Positions 10,920-24,600 of a DNA stretch of 64,000 bases are shown here, one piece after another. Below the pieces are notes generated by a model. The model ran no database searches and was not told the origin of the DNA. It saw only the letters and a program-made list of their open reading frames with translations. Source of the stretch: Fremontodendron californicum (taxonomy: Eukaryota; Streptophyta; Magnoliopsida; Malvales; Malvaceae); contig JAULJL010000048.1 in assembly GCA_030761205.1 (NCBI GenBank), positions 4,517,501 through 4,581,500 of the forward strand. The letters are read 5' to 3'. Position numbers and translations under genes: made by a program. Position 1 is the stretch's first letter, and each line of letters starts with the position of its first letter.

Positions 10920-13078
10920 ATGGCTTCATCATTATTGAGGTTGCAAGGTAATCACATATTCGCGATTATATGTCAAGAGGTTAGTAAATTTTTTATAATT
11001 TTTTATATTTAATTAATTATCATTATAATTGTTATTAATTTTTTATTAATTTTGTTATTAATTTTTTATAAAATTATTATTTATAATAATAATTTTATAA
11101 TTAATTATCATTATATTTCAAAGAGATTTCATTATTAATTTTTTTATAATTTTATAATTATTTAATTTAATTAATTATCAATAGGATCCTGTTCGCGTCT
11201 TAAGTTCGAGGAATTTTTTTTTTAAGATCCGCATCCATCTATTATCTTAAAGAGTGCCGAATTTTATTATGCAAGTCAAATTCATCAATGTATGTTTCTG
11301 TCGGACTTAATTAGTGCGTTGGTTGAACGATGGAGACCCGAGACGCACAATTTTCATTTTTCGTGTGGTGAATGCACGATCACTTTAGAAGATGTTGCGC
11401 TCCAACTTGGACTACCAGTGGATGACATGACAGTTACAGGCGCAAGTTTTCTAGATTGGAATGCAGAATGTCAAAATTTATTGGGCGTTGTACCTCCGGA
11501 AGAGTGTCTCAAGGGCTCAATGGTGACAAAAACGTGACTGCAGTCATTGCAAAATCTCCTCGAAAACGTAAGTGAAGAAGAAGTAAAATATGATGCTAGA
11601 ACATATATTTTACGTTTGATTGGAGGAATGCTAATGCCCGACAAATCGAGCAGTCGGGTACATTTAATGTATCTTCCATTGCTTCGTGATTTAGAGCATG
11701 CAGCAAATTATAGTTAGGGTTCTGCGTGTTTGGGGTTTTTGTGTAAAGAACTGTGCTGGGCTACAGTTTCAAAGAGCCATGACATAGGTGGATATTTACT
11801 GCTTCTGCAGTCATGGGTTTGGCATCGACTGCCATTTATTACTCTGCGCGGTAATTTTTCGCTTGTATACCCCCTTGCAAGCAGGTAATAATCTTGACTA
11901 TTTTATTAATTTTGCCGAACTTGTATTTTTATTAAGTCTATTAAGATTTTATATGCATTTTAACAGGTGGAGTTATCCTAAAGATTGTAACGATATTTCG
12001 CTCGACCTTCCAAGTATAAGATCACGACTAGATCGAGTAGGATATCATAAGGTAAATGTTTCGATTGTTACATTCAAGTCTTTTTGTATTTAATCCATAT
12101 GAAACTAATAATTTGTAATAATTATTCGCAGTTTATGTGGATGCCATATTCTTTAAATAAAATTATGGCATGCCTCCTATCGGATGCCTACAATAATTGT
12201 AATATATGGAAAGCAAACACAGCATTGATATGCTTTACATATATAGAGTGACACCACACTGACAGGCTGTTGTGACAATTTGGGATGAAACAACCAATTC
12301 CGCAACCACCGATAGACCTTGATAAGGTTCATAAGATTGATATGTGTGGGCGTCATGAAGTATTTTGGCCTACGAAGCATCGACAATTGATCTAGAATTA
12401 ACATTTTGAACGAATTCCGACAGGTATACCCATTGTTCGTAATAGTTTCAACTCATCTGTTGATTACATAAGATGGTATAAAATGAAGGTCGGCCTTTTG
12501 TTTGTCCACCGTCGAAGTTTAAGGATATTAGGAGTATGCCATTTTTCGGACAGACTTCAAATCCAGTCCCTCCTACACACGAAATGGAAGTTCCTAGACA
12601 TAGCCGACAACATGGGCGGAAGCGTCAACTGGCCTCATCACATGCGACGAAATTCACTGCATCGAGAATGTCATTTAGTCATCCTGAACCTCAACCAGAA
12701 CATGGCGTAGCATCCAGTCATCATCATTCCATCAGTCACCCCGGATTTGATGTTGATGAGTGTTACCGACCATCACCGCCAATGATGAGGTTAGATGATT
12801 AGCTCCTCACCCCAAGTCCAAGTTCAGCATATCTAACTACAATGTATCAGTTTGGAACCCCTGCATCATCATTTGATACTACATCATTTCTAGGTCCATC
12901 TAGTAGTCAGGTTCCCTTTATGGGTGGACTAGATGCTGGCTCCTCGAGAAGTGGGTTTCTATTTTTTGATGCAGAACATATGGGTTCCTCTAGTAGTGCG
13001 TTTCCATCGACTGATGTAGGTGAGCATGCGGATGACATACAACTAGAACCAGTGGCGGTAGGTCGAGGACGAGGTTGA
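10920..13078 (+). pseudogene. Plant mobile domain (PMD, MAIL/MAIN-like) gene, decayed
   Basis: The ATG at 10920 follows a CT-rich leader and begins MASSLLRLQGNHIF; a GT-AG intron follows. The PMD core is clear: LISALVERWRPETHNFHF, ITLEDVALQLGLPVD (11300-11440), then IGGMLMPDKSSSRVHLMYLP and ATVSKSHDIGGYLLLLQSWV (to 11880). After two more introns come WSYPKDCNDISLDLPS, FMWMPYS and QPPIDLDKVHKID (12290). Stop codons interrupt the frame at about 11535 (TGA), 11715 (TAG) and 12247, and the segment before LISALVERW no longer reads. PMD proteins are nuclear; MAIL1 and MAIN act in gene and transposon silencing in Arabidopsis. This copy is transposon-borne and cannot make a full protein. Confidence 0.85.
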
Positions 13079-13446
13079 CAATGAATACGTGCCACTAACG
13101 AGGTTGAACGATAGGTGCAACCACCACGCAATAGGAGAGCTCGACATTGTTGCTCAACACCACGCGATATGAGAGCTATTCCGTAAATAATTAGAATAAA
13201 CGTACTTTTTGTAATTTTAAATTATTATTCATTATTTTTGTTGCTTAAATTTTATTATTAATTTTTAAATTTATAAAAAAAAATAGTTTGGAAAACGATA
13301 TAATTTTTTTAAATTTTTTAGTTTTGTAAAATTATTATTTTAATTTATTATTTAAAATTTTAATTTTGTAAAATTAAATATAAAATATTTTTTTTTTACC
13401 GTTTTAAAGCAGTAACACTTTTAAAAATTTTTAAAAAAAAAAAATT

Positions 13447-13690
13447 AGCTCGGAAGTCGCTATATCATATGGCGACTTCCGAACTACAAATTTAAAAAAA
13501 AAAAATGAAAAAACATGACCAGAAGTCGCCATATCATATGGCGACTTCTAATCTATTTTAATCAATTTTTTTTTTTAAACATGAAGGGAAGTCGCCATAT
13601 CATATGGCGATTTCCCTTCTTTGATTTTTATTTTTTATTTTTAAATATCAAGGGAAGTCGCCATATGATATGACGACTTCCCTTGATATT
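13447..13690. repeat. Right array of four AAGTCGCCATATCATATGGC-type palindromes
   Basis: Copies near 13457, 13524, 13590 and 13658, about 67 bp apart, mirroring the left array. Most are perfect or near-perfect palindromes. Confidence 0.9.
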
Positions 13691-13782
13691 TTTTAAGCGT
13701 ATTTTTGTAAATAATTTCAAAACATAGGTAGTTTGATTTTTTTTTTTATAGCAATATTCGTATAAATTTGCCCAAGATGGTG

Positions 13783-14030
13783 ATCTTCATTTTAATTTAG
13801 TTATCTAATAAAAGATTAAAATCGATTTAAAAAGATTTGTGCATTGAGAGAGATAAAAATTAAAATTAAAATTTTTGCTCAAAAAAGTATAGACAATCCA
13901 CCATTTTACTTGTGAGTAATAAATAATAATAAATCAGTACATACTTCAATTATATAATATATTTTTTAAAATTTAAAAATATTATTGTTTTTGATATATA
14001 AGTATATCTATTCATGAGTTGGGTTATTCG
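13783..14030. other. Intergenic, AT-rich
   Basis: Nothing recognised between the PMD MULE and the solo LTR. Confidence 0.5.
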
Positions 14031-17000
14031 TGTCGCACCCCAAATTCAGGGCATGTGACTGGCCAGAGACAAGGTATGCCCCTGCCTCCGAAGCCTGAAT
14101 ATACCCAAGAAACCAAATCAAACAAAATTTCGGCATAAACTCATTCTACATGGGGGTTTGCCGCTCAATCATCAACATTTGCAATGTAATAATCATCAAC
14201 ACATGACATCTCGGTTTGGACACCTTCGATAGGGAGTAACCAAGATGCCCCGCAGCAGACTCAACCTTTATGACATCTTATATACAAACATACATTTATA
14301 TTATATCATGACGGCATAAGCATCACCAGATCATACTAGGCCTCCGTGGCCGTTATACATCATATATTACTTAGATACATCAGTTTACAAAATATAAAGT
14401 ACATATACATCATACACAAAATGCATAGGACCCATGATACCCTAGTGACTGCAAAATGTATCCCACCACCGCCACTGCTTACCACGTCCTGGGTCAATCC
14501 GCATACCACAAGTATACAAGCAGCTAGCTATCCAAAATCTGGAAAGAGCTGGGTCTATCAGGATCTGAAAAAGAATGAAAATAAACGGAGTGAGCCGAAA
14601 GACTCAGTGAGCATAAGGTAACTAGGAAGAGTACTTGGAAGATTCATGCTTCCTTTCTTAACCATTAAAGCATAAACAATACATATCAAGTATGTTTAAT
14701 TAACCAAAAAGTAATATTTAAAAATTGTTCTCGGACATATAAAAATTATTTGTCCCATATGAAATATTCTATGCTGAACGCTGAATATAAATGGGACATT
14801 GGCCAGCTAGAATCAATAGCCAAAAATATCTAACACTCAATTTTACGTGTATACCTCTATAATTATCATTTAGGAATTTTTCATGACTATAACATCAAAA
14901 CATCCCGGACTTATACCAGTCCGTAATATTTGTCATCCCGGACTATCTTGTCCATATCATCCCGGACTCATCCTGTCCGTACCATCCCGAACTCATCCTG
15001 TCCGTACCACAATAGCATTCCGGACATCATCCTGTCCGTAAAATAATAACATCCCGGATATCACCTTGTCCGTACAATAGTAGCATCTCGGACATCACCC
15101 TATCCATACAACAATAGCATCTCGGACATCACCCTGTCCGTACAACAATAGCATCCCGAACATCACCCTGTCCGTACAATAATAGCATCCTAGACATCAC
15201 CTTGTCCGTACAATAATAGCATCCCGGACATCACCCTTTCCGTGCAATAATAGCATCCCGGACATCACCCTGTCCGTACAACAATAACATGATGAATTAA
15301 ATTTGTTTATCTTATTAAATGATTTATATAATATGCTAGGTAACAGCTTCTACACTAGCATATTTCTACTTATGTTTACAAGCATTACAATTTCACTTAG
15401 ACATTTTATCAAACAACTTGTGTGCATAACATTTAATCTACAATGTCGAACTATTCTTAAATACTCAACCATCCTATACAATATCATTCATCAACCAATT
15501 TCACAAATTAGTAACCATAATGCCTCAAACACAATTCCATATTATTGTTTCTTTAATCCGACAAGTACAACCATAATCCGTACCTTGCCCAACATCTAAA
15601 TTAAGCATATCCGAGCATTTCAAATAGCTCACATTCATTATTATTCAACTCCACAACACTTACCTCATGTAACCATATTAACACCACACTTACGTCTTTG
15701 ATCCGCGTAAGGTTCGAAACTTACCATTTTCGTAATCCGAGCAATCTTTCATGTTTGAATATCCATATCAATCAACAATGCATATAAAACAACAAGTATC
15801 TCATAGATTAACCTAAATACTCACTGTGTTGTTTCGAGTATTAAAGCGGCACTTTCGTGACTTTTTCGCGATCCCGGATGAACTCCACGATATGGGTACC
15901 TATGACATCATTAGAATATTCTGTAAATATTTTACAACTACGGGACACTCAAATTCCCATTATTTATAATAGTTAGCTGCTATCCAAAAAATTTCAGCTT
16001 AAGAATTTTTACAAATAAATTTTTACACATGGCTCGGATTAAAATTCGGAGCAACAATCAACTAGAAAGTTGCTCACACGATGACAGCAAAGCTAACGGT
16101 GGCCTCGAACAACCAAGGAAGGTGGCGGCACCACCTCATGGGCAAGCTAGGGTTTCGGCCAAACTTGTTTTAGCCTCTAAATGTTGATTCAAAGCTATCC
16201 AATACTAATTTATGGTTTAAGGAGGCGGAGGAACACCTCCCGTGGCGGAAAAAAATGGTGGCAACAAGGTGGTTCACCACCACCAATTTTTAGCCCACAT
16301 GGTTTCTCATAGTTAAAGGGAAAATCTTCAAAATATAATATCAAAATCAAGCTTAGAACAAAAAGTTACCTTTGGGTTTGTGAAATCTTTGAAAAATTTG
16401 GTGATTTGCCTAGTAAACGGAGGAGAGAGAAAGCTTGGAAGCAAGCTTCCATGGCTTCCCCTCTTTTTTTCTCTCTTTTCTGGTTTTCACCTGAAAATGG
16501 GGGAGGAAGAAGTCTGATTTTCAGACTTAATAAGCGAGCCATGGTCAAATGACCATTTTGCCCCTGTTTTGTCTTTTAGTACCTTAGCGGGCCAACGTGT
16601 AATTTTAACGTTCGGAAGCCTGTTTTTCACTTTTCTTGACACGAATATGTTCCAAATATGATAATATACTGATCTGCATGTTCAAGTAATTTTTTGATAT
16701 CCTGAAACCCAAATCCGGGCCTCAGAGCGCCAATGGGTCAACATTTTGACTTTTTTTGTTTTAGCTCTGATTTTTATTTTGATTTCACCAGTAGCTTACT
16801 AACATCATTTTATGTCTGTATTAATCCATTGATCCATTTAAAACCTTTTTCGGACCTTCCCACGGTCAGTTCTCGATTTTCATTCCTTTAGGTTACTTAA
16901 GGACGTATCCGGTTTCAACTCTGTTTTTTATTTTTCTTGTCATATACATAATCCTCATATGTTATAACATATGTCCATGTGTTTGGATCAGTTCCGAAAA

Positions 17001-17503
17001 ATCCCGAACCATGTTTTTATGGTAATTTACGCTAACGTCACTAAATGACGAATTAGACAATTTTAGCTTTCGAATTTGATTTTAATGTCCAATTTTTGAT
17101 CTATACATCATATTATGATCCTATATGATCACTTAGTCCATTGGTATCATTTACGGGCTAAAAACAAAATTTTGGGTAAAATAACCAAAATACCCCTGGT
17201 TCACATTTTATCAATTTTTCTGCCGATTCTTGTTCTAACACTCCCAAATAATGTTATATCACATATCAACACTATGTGAAGTTAAATTATCACATTTTAC
17301 GGACTTTCCCCTATCCTGACTTTTAGTCAATTTAGGGCTAAATCACTTAATCACTCGATTAAACCCCCAACTCTACAATTTATCATACAACATGTGTACC
17401 ACATGGTAGCCCATCCTTTCTATAGGCATTTCAAAGTTTAACCTCGAGCCATCCGCATGTTATAATTGTCTCGAATTGATCTCGTACTTACAAGGGTCTT
17501 ACA
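14031..17503 (-). repeat. Solo LTR, 3.47 kb, probably Ty3-gypsy (Tekay/Del-like)
   Basis: Begins TGTCGCACCCCAAATTC and ends GGGTCTTACA, with flanks ATTCG (14026-14030) and ATTCA (17504-17508), a 5-bp TSD with one mismatch. Read on the minus strand it starts TGTAAGACCC and ends GGGGTGCGACA, the style of long chromovirus LTRs. No gag, pol, primer site or second LTR is present. It is therefore a solo LTR left by recombination. It contains a 34-bp tandem repeat. Family and strand are inferred from the ends only. Confidence 0.75.
14901..15294. repeat. 34-bp tandem repeat inside the solo LTR
   Basis: About 11 imperfect copies of CATCCCGGACATCACCCTGT followed by CCGTACAACAATAG. Each holds GGAC and GTCC in inverted order 8 bp apart, so each unit can form a small hairpin. 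The left copies are shorter and more diverged. Confidence 0.9.
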
Positions 17504-18390
17504 ATTCATCTATTTTGATAAATTCGATCCGAGTTGAGCCAAATATGAGATATGTTTTTTATAATTCAAACCGGCTCGACTTGACTCGGATTATTATTTA
17601 AATAATAATAAAAATTTTATTTAAATTAATAATGAAAATATATAAATATAAAATATTTTAAATAATAAAATGAGCTTGCAAATTGGATCGAGTTGAATCC
17701 GAGCTTGGACTTGGACTTGCCTGAGTAAGCAAATTTTTTTGTTATTCGAATGGTCTGACTCGACCCAATTGGCTTTGTTACAAGAGGCATTTTAAAAGTA
17801 AAACTTGAATGTATTATATCGATGTGGAAAATTGCCCCTTAAAATTATGATGGAGGTGATTACGGATATTGTTGACCGCGTTATAAAAAAGTAATAATCA
17901 TGTTGTTATTGTATTAATATTCACTATTTTTTTTTTGAAAGGATCTATTTTTATTAACATAAAATTAAATTAATTTTATACGTTTTTATAAATTTTTATA
18001 TTATTTTATTTATTTAATTCGATCGTATATTTTATGCTCTATTCATGTAGATTATGTCCATCGAATTTTGAATAAATTAAAAATATCTGCATATCGAATT
18101 TTGAATAAATTAAAAATATCTAATTATTTTTTTAATATAAAAAATTTTTAACCATTAAATATATATTAAAAAAATATATTTTGGATCGAAATTGATTCAA
18201 AACCTTACTTGTATTATAAATACGATTACTCACTAAATTTAACAGTTAATTTATTAAAATATTAATAATAAATATTAATCGTATAGGAAGGGTGGCCAAA
18301 TTTCAAAAGCAATTTGCCCAAGGAAGCCGCAACGCAAACGACCAAGTAACGAACACGAAAGCACAACACATCTAAGCATCTCATATATCG
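17504..18390. other. Intergenic with TCGAG-rich MITE debris
   Basis: 17510-17780 holds GATCCGAGTTGAG/CGACTTGACTCGG words around an AT core, probably a worn hAT-like MITE. 17780-18300 is AT-rich, with a short direct repeat (ATCGAATTTTGAATAAATTA) at about 18060-18115. No gene seen. Confidence 0.45.
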
Positions 18391-18485
18391 CCACGTGTCT
18401 ATTTTTCCACGTGGCTTATTTTCATAGGACATTTAACTTGTACATTCCACGTCAGACCACTCCCTCGTCAGCTCTCTATATATAG
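18391..18485 (+). promoter_or_regulatory. HSP70-17 promoter: two G-boxes, UPR-like motif, TATA box
   Basis: CCACGTGT at 18391-18398 and the palindrome CCACGTGG at 18407-18414 are G-boxes. ATTCCACGTCAG at 18444-18455 reads CTGACGTGGAAT on the other strand. It contains TGACGTGG, the core bound by ER-stress bZIP factors (bZIP60/bZIP28 type). TATATATAG lies at 18477-18485, about 115 bp before the ATG. Motif calls are from sequence; ER-stress control is inferred and fits the product. Confidence 0.65.
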
Positions 18486-18600
18486 AATCATAACCCCCTA
18501 GCAGACCCCTGACCCTGAGTCAACAACCTTCGCCTCTTCTCTTCTCTCCATTTCTTACCCCCCCAAAAAAAAATCAAAGAATTTTTTTTAAGTAATTCTT

Positions 18601-21600
18601 ATGAGGAATATGTTATTTAGATTAGGGATATTCCTATCCCTGCTATCGTTATTCTTAATTAAGTCGGAATCCGCTGTTTCTAGCATAGATCTAGGTTCAG
18701 AATGGGTAAAAGTCGCCGTCGTGAATCTAAAACCCGGCCAAAGTCCAATCACCATTGCCATCAACGAGATGTCCAAGCGAAAATCCCCAGCCTTAGTCGC
18801 ATTCCAATCGGAAACTCGCTTACTCGGTGAAGAAGCCGCCGGAATCGTAGCTCGTTATCCCGACAAAGTGTTCTCCAATCTTCGAGACATGCTTGGGAAG
18901 CCATATCAAGATGTCAAGCGATTTTCCGATTCAATGTACCTTCCGTTTGATGTAATAGAAGATTCTAGAGGCGCCGCGAAGATTCGAGTTTCGAACGACG
19001 TTGCTTACTCCGTTGAGGAGCTGTTGGGGATGATTTTGAAGTACGCGTCGAATTTGGCGGAGTTTCATTCGAAAGTGACGGTTAAAGATGCGGTTATTTC
19101 GGTGCCGCCGTATTTTGCACAAGCGGAGAGGAAAGGGTTGTTGAGGGCGGCGGAATTGGCCGGAATAAACGTGATTTCGTTGATAAATGAGCATTCGGGG
19201 GCGGCATTACAGTATGGGATCGATAAAGATTTCTCGAATGGGTCGAGACATGTGATTTTTTATGATATGGGTTCGAGTAGCACTAATGCAGCTCTTGTTT
19301 ATTATTCTGCTTATAATGCTAAGGAGTTTGGGAAAACTGTTTCCGTCAACCAATTTCAGGTAAAAAGAAAAAAAATTACAATTTTTGGAAAGTGTTTTTA
19401 ATTTACTTTTGCTATTTTCTTTATTCTGTTAAGCATTCGACTTGAAATCAATTGCTGGTAGTGTGGTAATATGTTAACGTGTTATAGGGATTAATGAATG
19501 CATTTGTTAGGAATTGAAATGTGATAGTTGACAATCTGTAATTAAATCAGTGAATTAGATTGATCATTGCTTTCTTTATTCTGTTAATCAATAATTCTAT
19601 AATTAGAAATACCAAGAGGCTAGAAACTTAGGTTGCTCTTAAGCTTCAATGTTTCAAAAGGTTCCCGTAGTCTATTCTTTTATAACGCTTTCGAAAAGAA
19701 TAGTTTTCGGCTTCTAAATAAGATTGTAATTAAACAAATAATGAGTTGTCTACTATTCTAGCAATTGTATATCATCTTCTTGTTTTGAAAAGATTTTGAG
19801 GAGGCTTTTCTTTGACTGCATCAATACCTTCCATGCTGAGAAGAACTTGGGTCTGATTTAGTTTAAACTTACAAAAAATTTGATTAAAGATTACAAATTG
19901 CTGTAATTTCATGACTGTAATCCATATGTTCGTTCTTGTTGGCTTATGTTTCCACTTAACAAGAACTTTTTTCACAACCCCATCACTTTTAGAAATGCTT
20001 TTCAACTGATAGCTGTTCCTAAAGGAAGAGTGCTCCTGCATCTTCATTATTTCTAGGATAATAATCAATTGGGCTTTGTATTTATCCTTCTGATAACTCT
20101 AACAAACTGGCTGCAGCCTATTATTCAGATCTGGTCTCACAGTTTAATATTACATTATACCACGTCTGGCTATTGTTCCATGGCCATTAACATTTAACAT
20201 CTTTTTCAGGTGAAGGATGTTAGATGGGACTCAGAACTAGGAGGACAGAACATGGAATTACGGCTGGTGGAGTATTTTGCAGACGAGTTCAATAAACAAG
20301 TTGGAAATGGGGTTGATGTGAGGAAGTATCCCAAGGCAATGGCTAAGTTGAAGAAACAGGTTAAGCGTACAAAAGAAATTTTAAGTGCAAATACAGCGGC
20401 TCCAATATCTGTTGAATCCCTCTACGATGATCGGGACTTCAGGTATGTAGCCTTTAAATCATCTTATCTAATTTTCAATACATGCTTCCGACGTTTCATG
20501 TTCCTGTTATTGTATAGATTTGTATATTTCTGTTCCATGAAAGAAAACTTGAGGTGGAGTATGACTTTGTAATGTACCTGGGAAAGTTGATTCTGTAAAG
20601 GCTCATGATTTCTGTTTCCAAGTATTTGTGCTTTGAGGTAGCTTAGGAATTCCTTTTATAAACCCACTAGCCGCTCGAAATAACTGAAACATTTCGAGTT
20701 ACTATCTATAAGATCCATAGTGTTACATATTCTTCTTGAAAAGTAAATTTATGATTGAAGCCAAGCTTTGAGATACTAAAATGTTTCTCTAAAACTGTTG
20801 ACTAGTCTTAGCTGCTTCTGTACTTGCTTATCTGGGATCAACATTTTCTTCTTTCAATATTCTCTTGTAACTTGTTTCATATTTCTTTCTTATTGATGCC
20901 AGGATATCATGTAAGAATCCCTGGACAATTTAAAATAGACATTGCTTTCTTTTGTCTACCCCTATAGGGCCTTTGATCATTCCTTAAAGAAATATTATAG
21001 TTTCTGTGGAGTTTGCAAAAATGATAAGGAAAAAATATATATCTATTAATTGTTCTTTACGATTTTAGGCAGGAAAAGAGGAATAGAGTACTTGTGTTTT
21101 TGTATCTCATCATAATCAGTCGGCTGTCCAGGACGCTAATGATGCTGTGCTTATTGTTTTTCCTTGTTCGCTTCTCCCTAATCACTCTGCCCTTTCATTC
21201 TCATCCAGTCCTTAGAAGTTATGATTTGTTTTGATTTTTCTTATCAAATAAGTGATGGAGGACAGCTAGGTGTCTATTGTTATGGCAACTTCCAGATTTG
21301 AATATGACGGCCTTATTTTCTTCCCTTCAGGAGCACCATAACTCGTGAGAAGTTTGAGGAGCTCTGTGCAGACCTTTGGGATAAATCTCTTATACCTCTG
21401 AAAGAAGTGCTTAAGCATTCAGGTTTGCAAGCTGATGATATATATGCCGTGGAGCTGATTGGAGGTGCTACTAGAGTTCCAAAGTTGCAGGTTTGTTCTA
21501 CATTTTCTCCTACTTTTGCATATATGCAGAAACAAATCATGTAAGATTAGGAAAGCATAGAAAGAAGGTTTCCTTGTGTCATGTAGATTATCTTAGTTGC

Positions 21601-24600
21601 ACTTGTTTATTTAAAGGTTCACATTTCTATACGCATGGAAGTGTGATATAAAATCTATTTATTCTTGTTTCCTTTGACCTGGTTGAGTTGAAGTCCTGTT
21701 CGTCGCATGTCTGTGTTTGAAATAAGAGTTTACAAATCATAAAGTAAATCTAATCTTGTAAATCCTGGTGAAAATTTTACAGGAAAACTTCTCGAACCAT
21801 TTTCTAGAATTATTTTTAGATTGTTGAGGTTTTCATGTCATGTTTAGGAAGCTTCCATTTCCATTAATATATTAATAGTAGGCTGATAAAATAAATAACT
21901 CATGTTTGCTCGAGTTTTCGACATGAAAGAATTTTTTGATATCAAATTTTCTGTAGCTATAACTAGAGATCTTATTTTTCTCTTTTCTTGTTTTGCTTGT
22001 GTCTATGTATATTTAAGATCTTGAAATATCTGCCTTCATAAACAGTTCACCATTGTGCTGTGCACCCAACCCCCACCGAAAAAAAAAAAAAGGAAAGCAA
22101 AAAAAAGCAAGATGCATATTTGGTATAAATTCAGATTCCCTGCATCATAATAAGTTGTACTTTATGCCAGTGTGACTCAATTAGTTACCAGAAGATGATC
22201 TTGCTAAAAGGGTCTCAGCTTTGTAATTCCTTAAATTAAATTATGATTAGTTGATGAAGGACAATGTGAAAGCAAACTCCCTTTATCCTTAACAGGCTAA
22301 GCTTCAGGAATATTTTGGAAGGAAAGATCTGGACAAACATCTGGATGCTGATGAAGCTATTGTTCTTGGTGCTGCGCTACATGCTGCAAATTTAAGTGAT
22401 GGAATTAAGTTGAATCGTAAGCTGGGGATGATTGATGGTTCCTCCTACAGTTTTGTTGTTGAATTAGATGGGCCTGATCTTTCAAAAGATGAGGCCACTA
22501 GGCTTTTACTTGTGCCAAGGATGAAAAAACTTCCCAGTAAGGTAAAATAATGTGTTGTTTGAACCCATGTAGAGGTAGGGACTAAAAAGAGTACTCATCT
22601 TCTTAGTAGTTTTACTAATGGTAATGTCTAACTTTCCCTTTACAGATTTTCAAGTCCTTTAATCATAGCAAAGATTTTGAAGTGTCACTTGCCTATGATC
22701 ATGAAGATCTTTTACCTCCAGGGCTTTCCTCCCCTGTATTTGCTCAGTATGCAGTGTCTGGTTTAACAGATGCAGCCGAAAAGTAAGGATCTATGCAGAT
22801 CTCTATCATCTTTCAATGTTTGGGGTGTTAATGGTTTGGTTTAGTTTCTTTTGAAGGGGATTTTGAAACCATATAAAAGTTCCGATATCATAACATTTGA
22901 AACAAATGAAAATGATTCAGGAATGGAAACCTTTTTGTTTTGTAGTTTGCTTTGGATTGTTCATACTTTTTGGAGTGGGAGGGTGAGGGTCAAATGTTAA
23001 CTTATCAGTTGTGGTTATTACCATATTCCGAATTCAATGGTTTCAAAAAATCCCCTACAACAGTTCGTCTTGGACCAGATCTAGAACTACCCTCAACGGT
23101 TTGTGTAGCCATAAATCTTATTTTGTATTCAGTGAGATTTGTTGACTTTGTATATCATTCCGCTGTAAATAACGATCTTATCATAGATCCATTGTGATCT
23201 TGAAATTATATATTATTAATTAATTCATAGAAAACACCTACTTGATGCTTTATTACAATTTGATTTTACTCTTTCTGCAAGAAATAATCAAGTTCTTTTG
23301 TTCATCTGCCTTACATAGGTACTCATCTCGGAATTTGTCTGCTCCCATCAAAACAAATTTGCATTTCTCTCTTAGTAGAAGTGGAATTCTTTCTTTGGAT
23401 CAAGCAGATGCTGTTATTCAAATTTCAGAATGGATAGAAGTTCCTAAAAGGAATTTGACCGTAGAGAATACAACCAGTGCTTCTCCCAATGTATCTGTTG
23501 ATGTTGGTACTAAAAACACTTCTGAACAAAGTAACAATAACTTGGAGTCAGATGGTGGGATTAGTAATGCAACTAACAGCACTGTTGAAGAACCAAGTAC
23601 AATGGATCTTGGTACCGAAAGAAAACTAAAGAAGAGGACCTTCAAAATTCCACTGAAGGTGCAAACAAGTGGACTATGTTAGAACATTTAATTAAATGCG
23701 ATTATTTGCCTTGCTTTTGCTAGAAAATATTTCTGTATTAGCTCATTTTTGTTGCATTTTTTTTTTTATCTTATCCCTTTTCTCATTTTCTTTTCATTGT
23801 AGATAGTGGAGAAAACAATGGGACCTGGAATGTCTCTTTCAAAAGAATCTTTGGCTGATGCTAAACTTAAATTGGAAGCATTGGACAAGAAGGATGCAGA
23901 GCGAAGAAGAACAGCAGAGTTAAAAAATAACCTTGAAGAATATATATATGCTACGAAAGAGAAGGTTCAATTTTTTTTTTCTGTTAAAGTTTATTTAGTT
24001 GTTATATTTGCATTCCCTGATGATGGATGTTTTTTGAGTTATGTCTCACCTTTCTTATTTAAAATGGAACTGTTCAGATTTTCTGCATAACCAGAAATTG
24101 TTGTAGTTTCTGCACTTGTTTATTCAATTTTCATTATGTTTGGTTGATTGTATAAGTGGTCAGTTGTCCATGGCATTCAGTCTTTCTTTTAGAGAACAAA
24201 AAGTAATTTTAGTTAATCTGATATCATATTAATTTTATTTTTTGTTGCTTTATTCTTATACCAGCTTGAAACATCTGAAGACTTTGAAAAAATATCTTCA
24301 AATGATGAACGCCAATCTGTTATCAAAAAACTTGATGAGGTTAGTCCATCTTTTCAGAGATTGTTTTAGTCAGTTTACTTTGATTAAAATTAAACATAGG
24401 GCACTTTTTATTGTTTCAGGTTCAAGAATGGCTGTATACTGATGGCGAAGATGCGAGTGCCACGGAGTTCCAAGAACGCCTAAATTTGTTAAAAGCTACT
24501 GCTGACCCAATATTTTTCCGGTATCCTCTATTTTCTTAGGATTATTTTTTCTTTTTTAATTGTGTCAACTATAGTCTGAACAATCATGCATTAAAGGTTT

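Larger units (their letters stand above)
10359..13782 (+). mobile_element. Complete 3.4-kb Mutator-like element carrying a PMD pseudogene
   Basis: A 10-bp TSD (CAAGATAGTG at 10359-10368, CAAGATGGTG at 13773-13782, one mismatch) brackets the element. Inverted ends start GGCAAATTTAT and stay similar for about 80 bp. Inside each end are four spaced palindromes, and between them one decayed plant-mobile-domain gene. There is no transposase, so it is non-autonomous. TSD length and GG-starting ends fit Mutator-like elements, and PMD genes are known passengers of plant transposons. Confidence 0.9.

Noticed and set aside
10764..11012. 82-codon frame starting MTVAFPPPTYPP
   Set aside because: Covers the leader and first exon of the PMD gene in another reading; the true start MASSLLRLQG is at 10920.
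15303..15599. 98-codon plus-strand frame
   Set aside because: Lies inside the solo LTR, has low-complexity composition and no motif.
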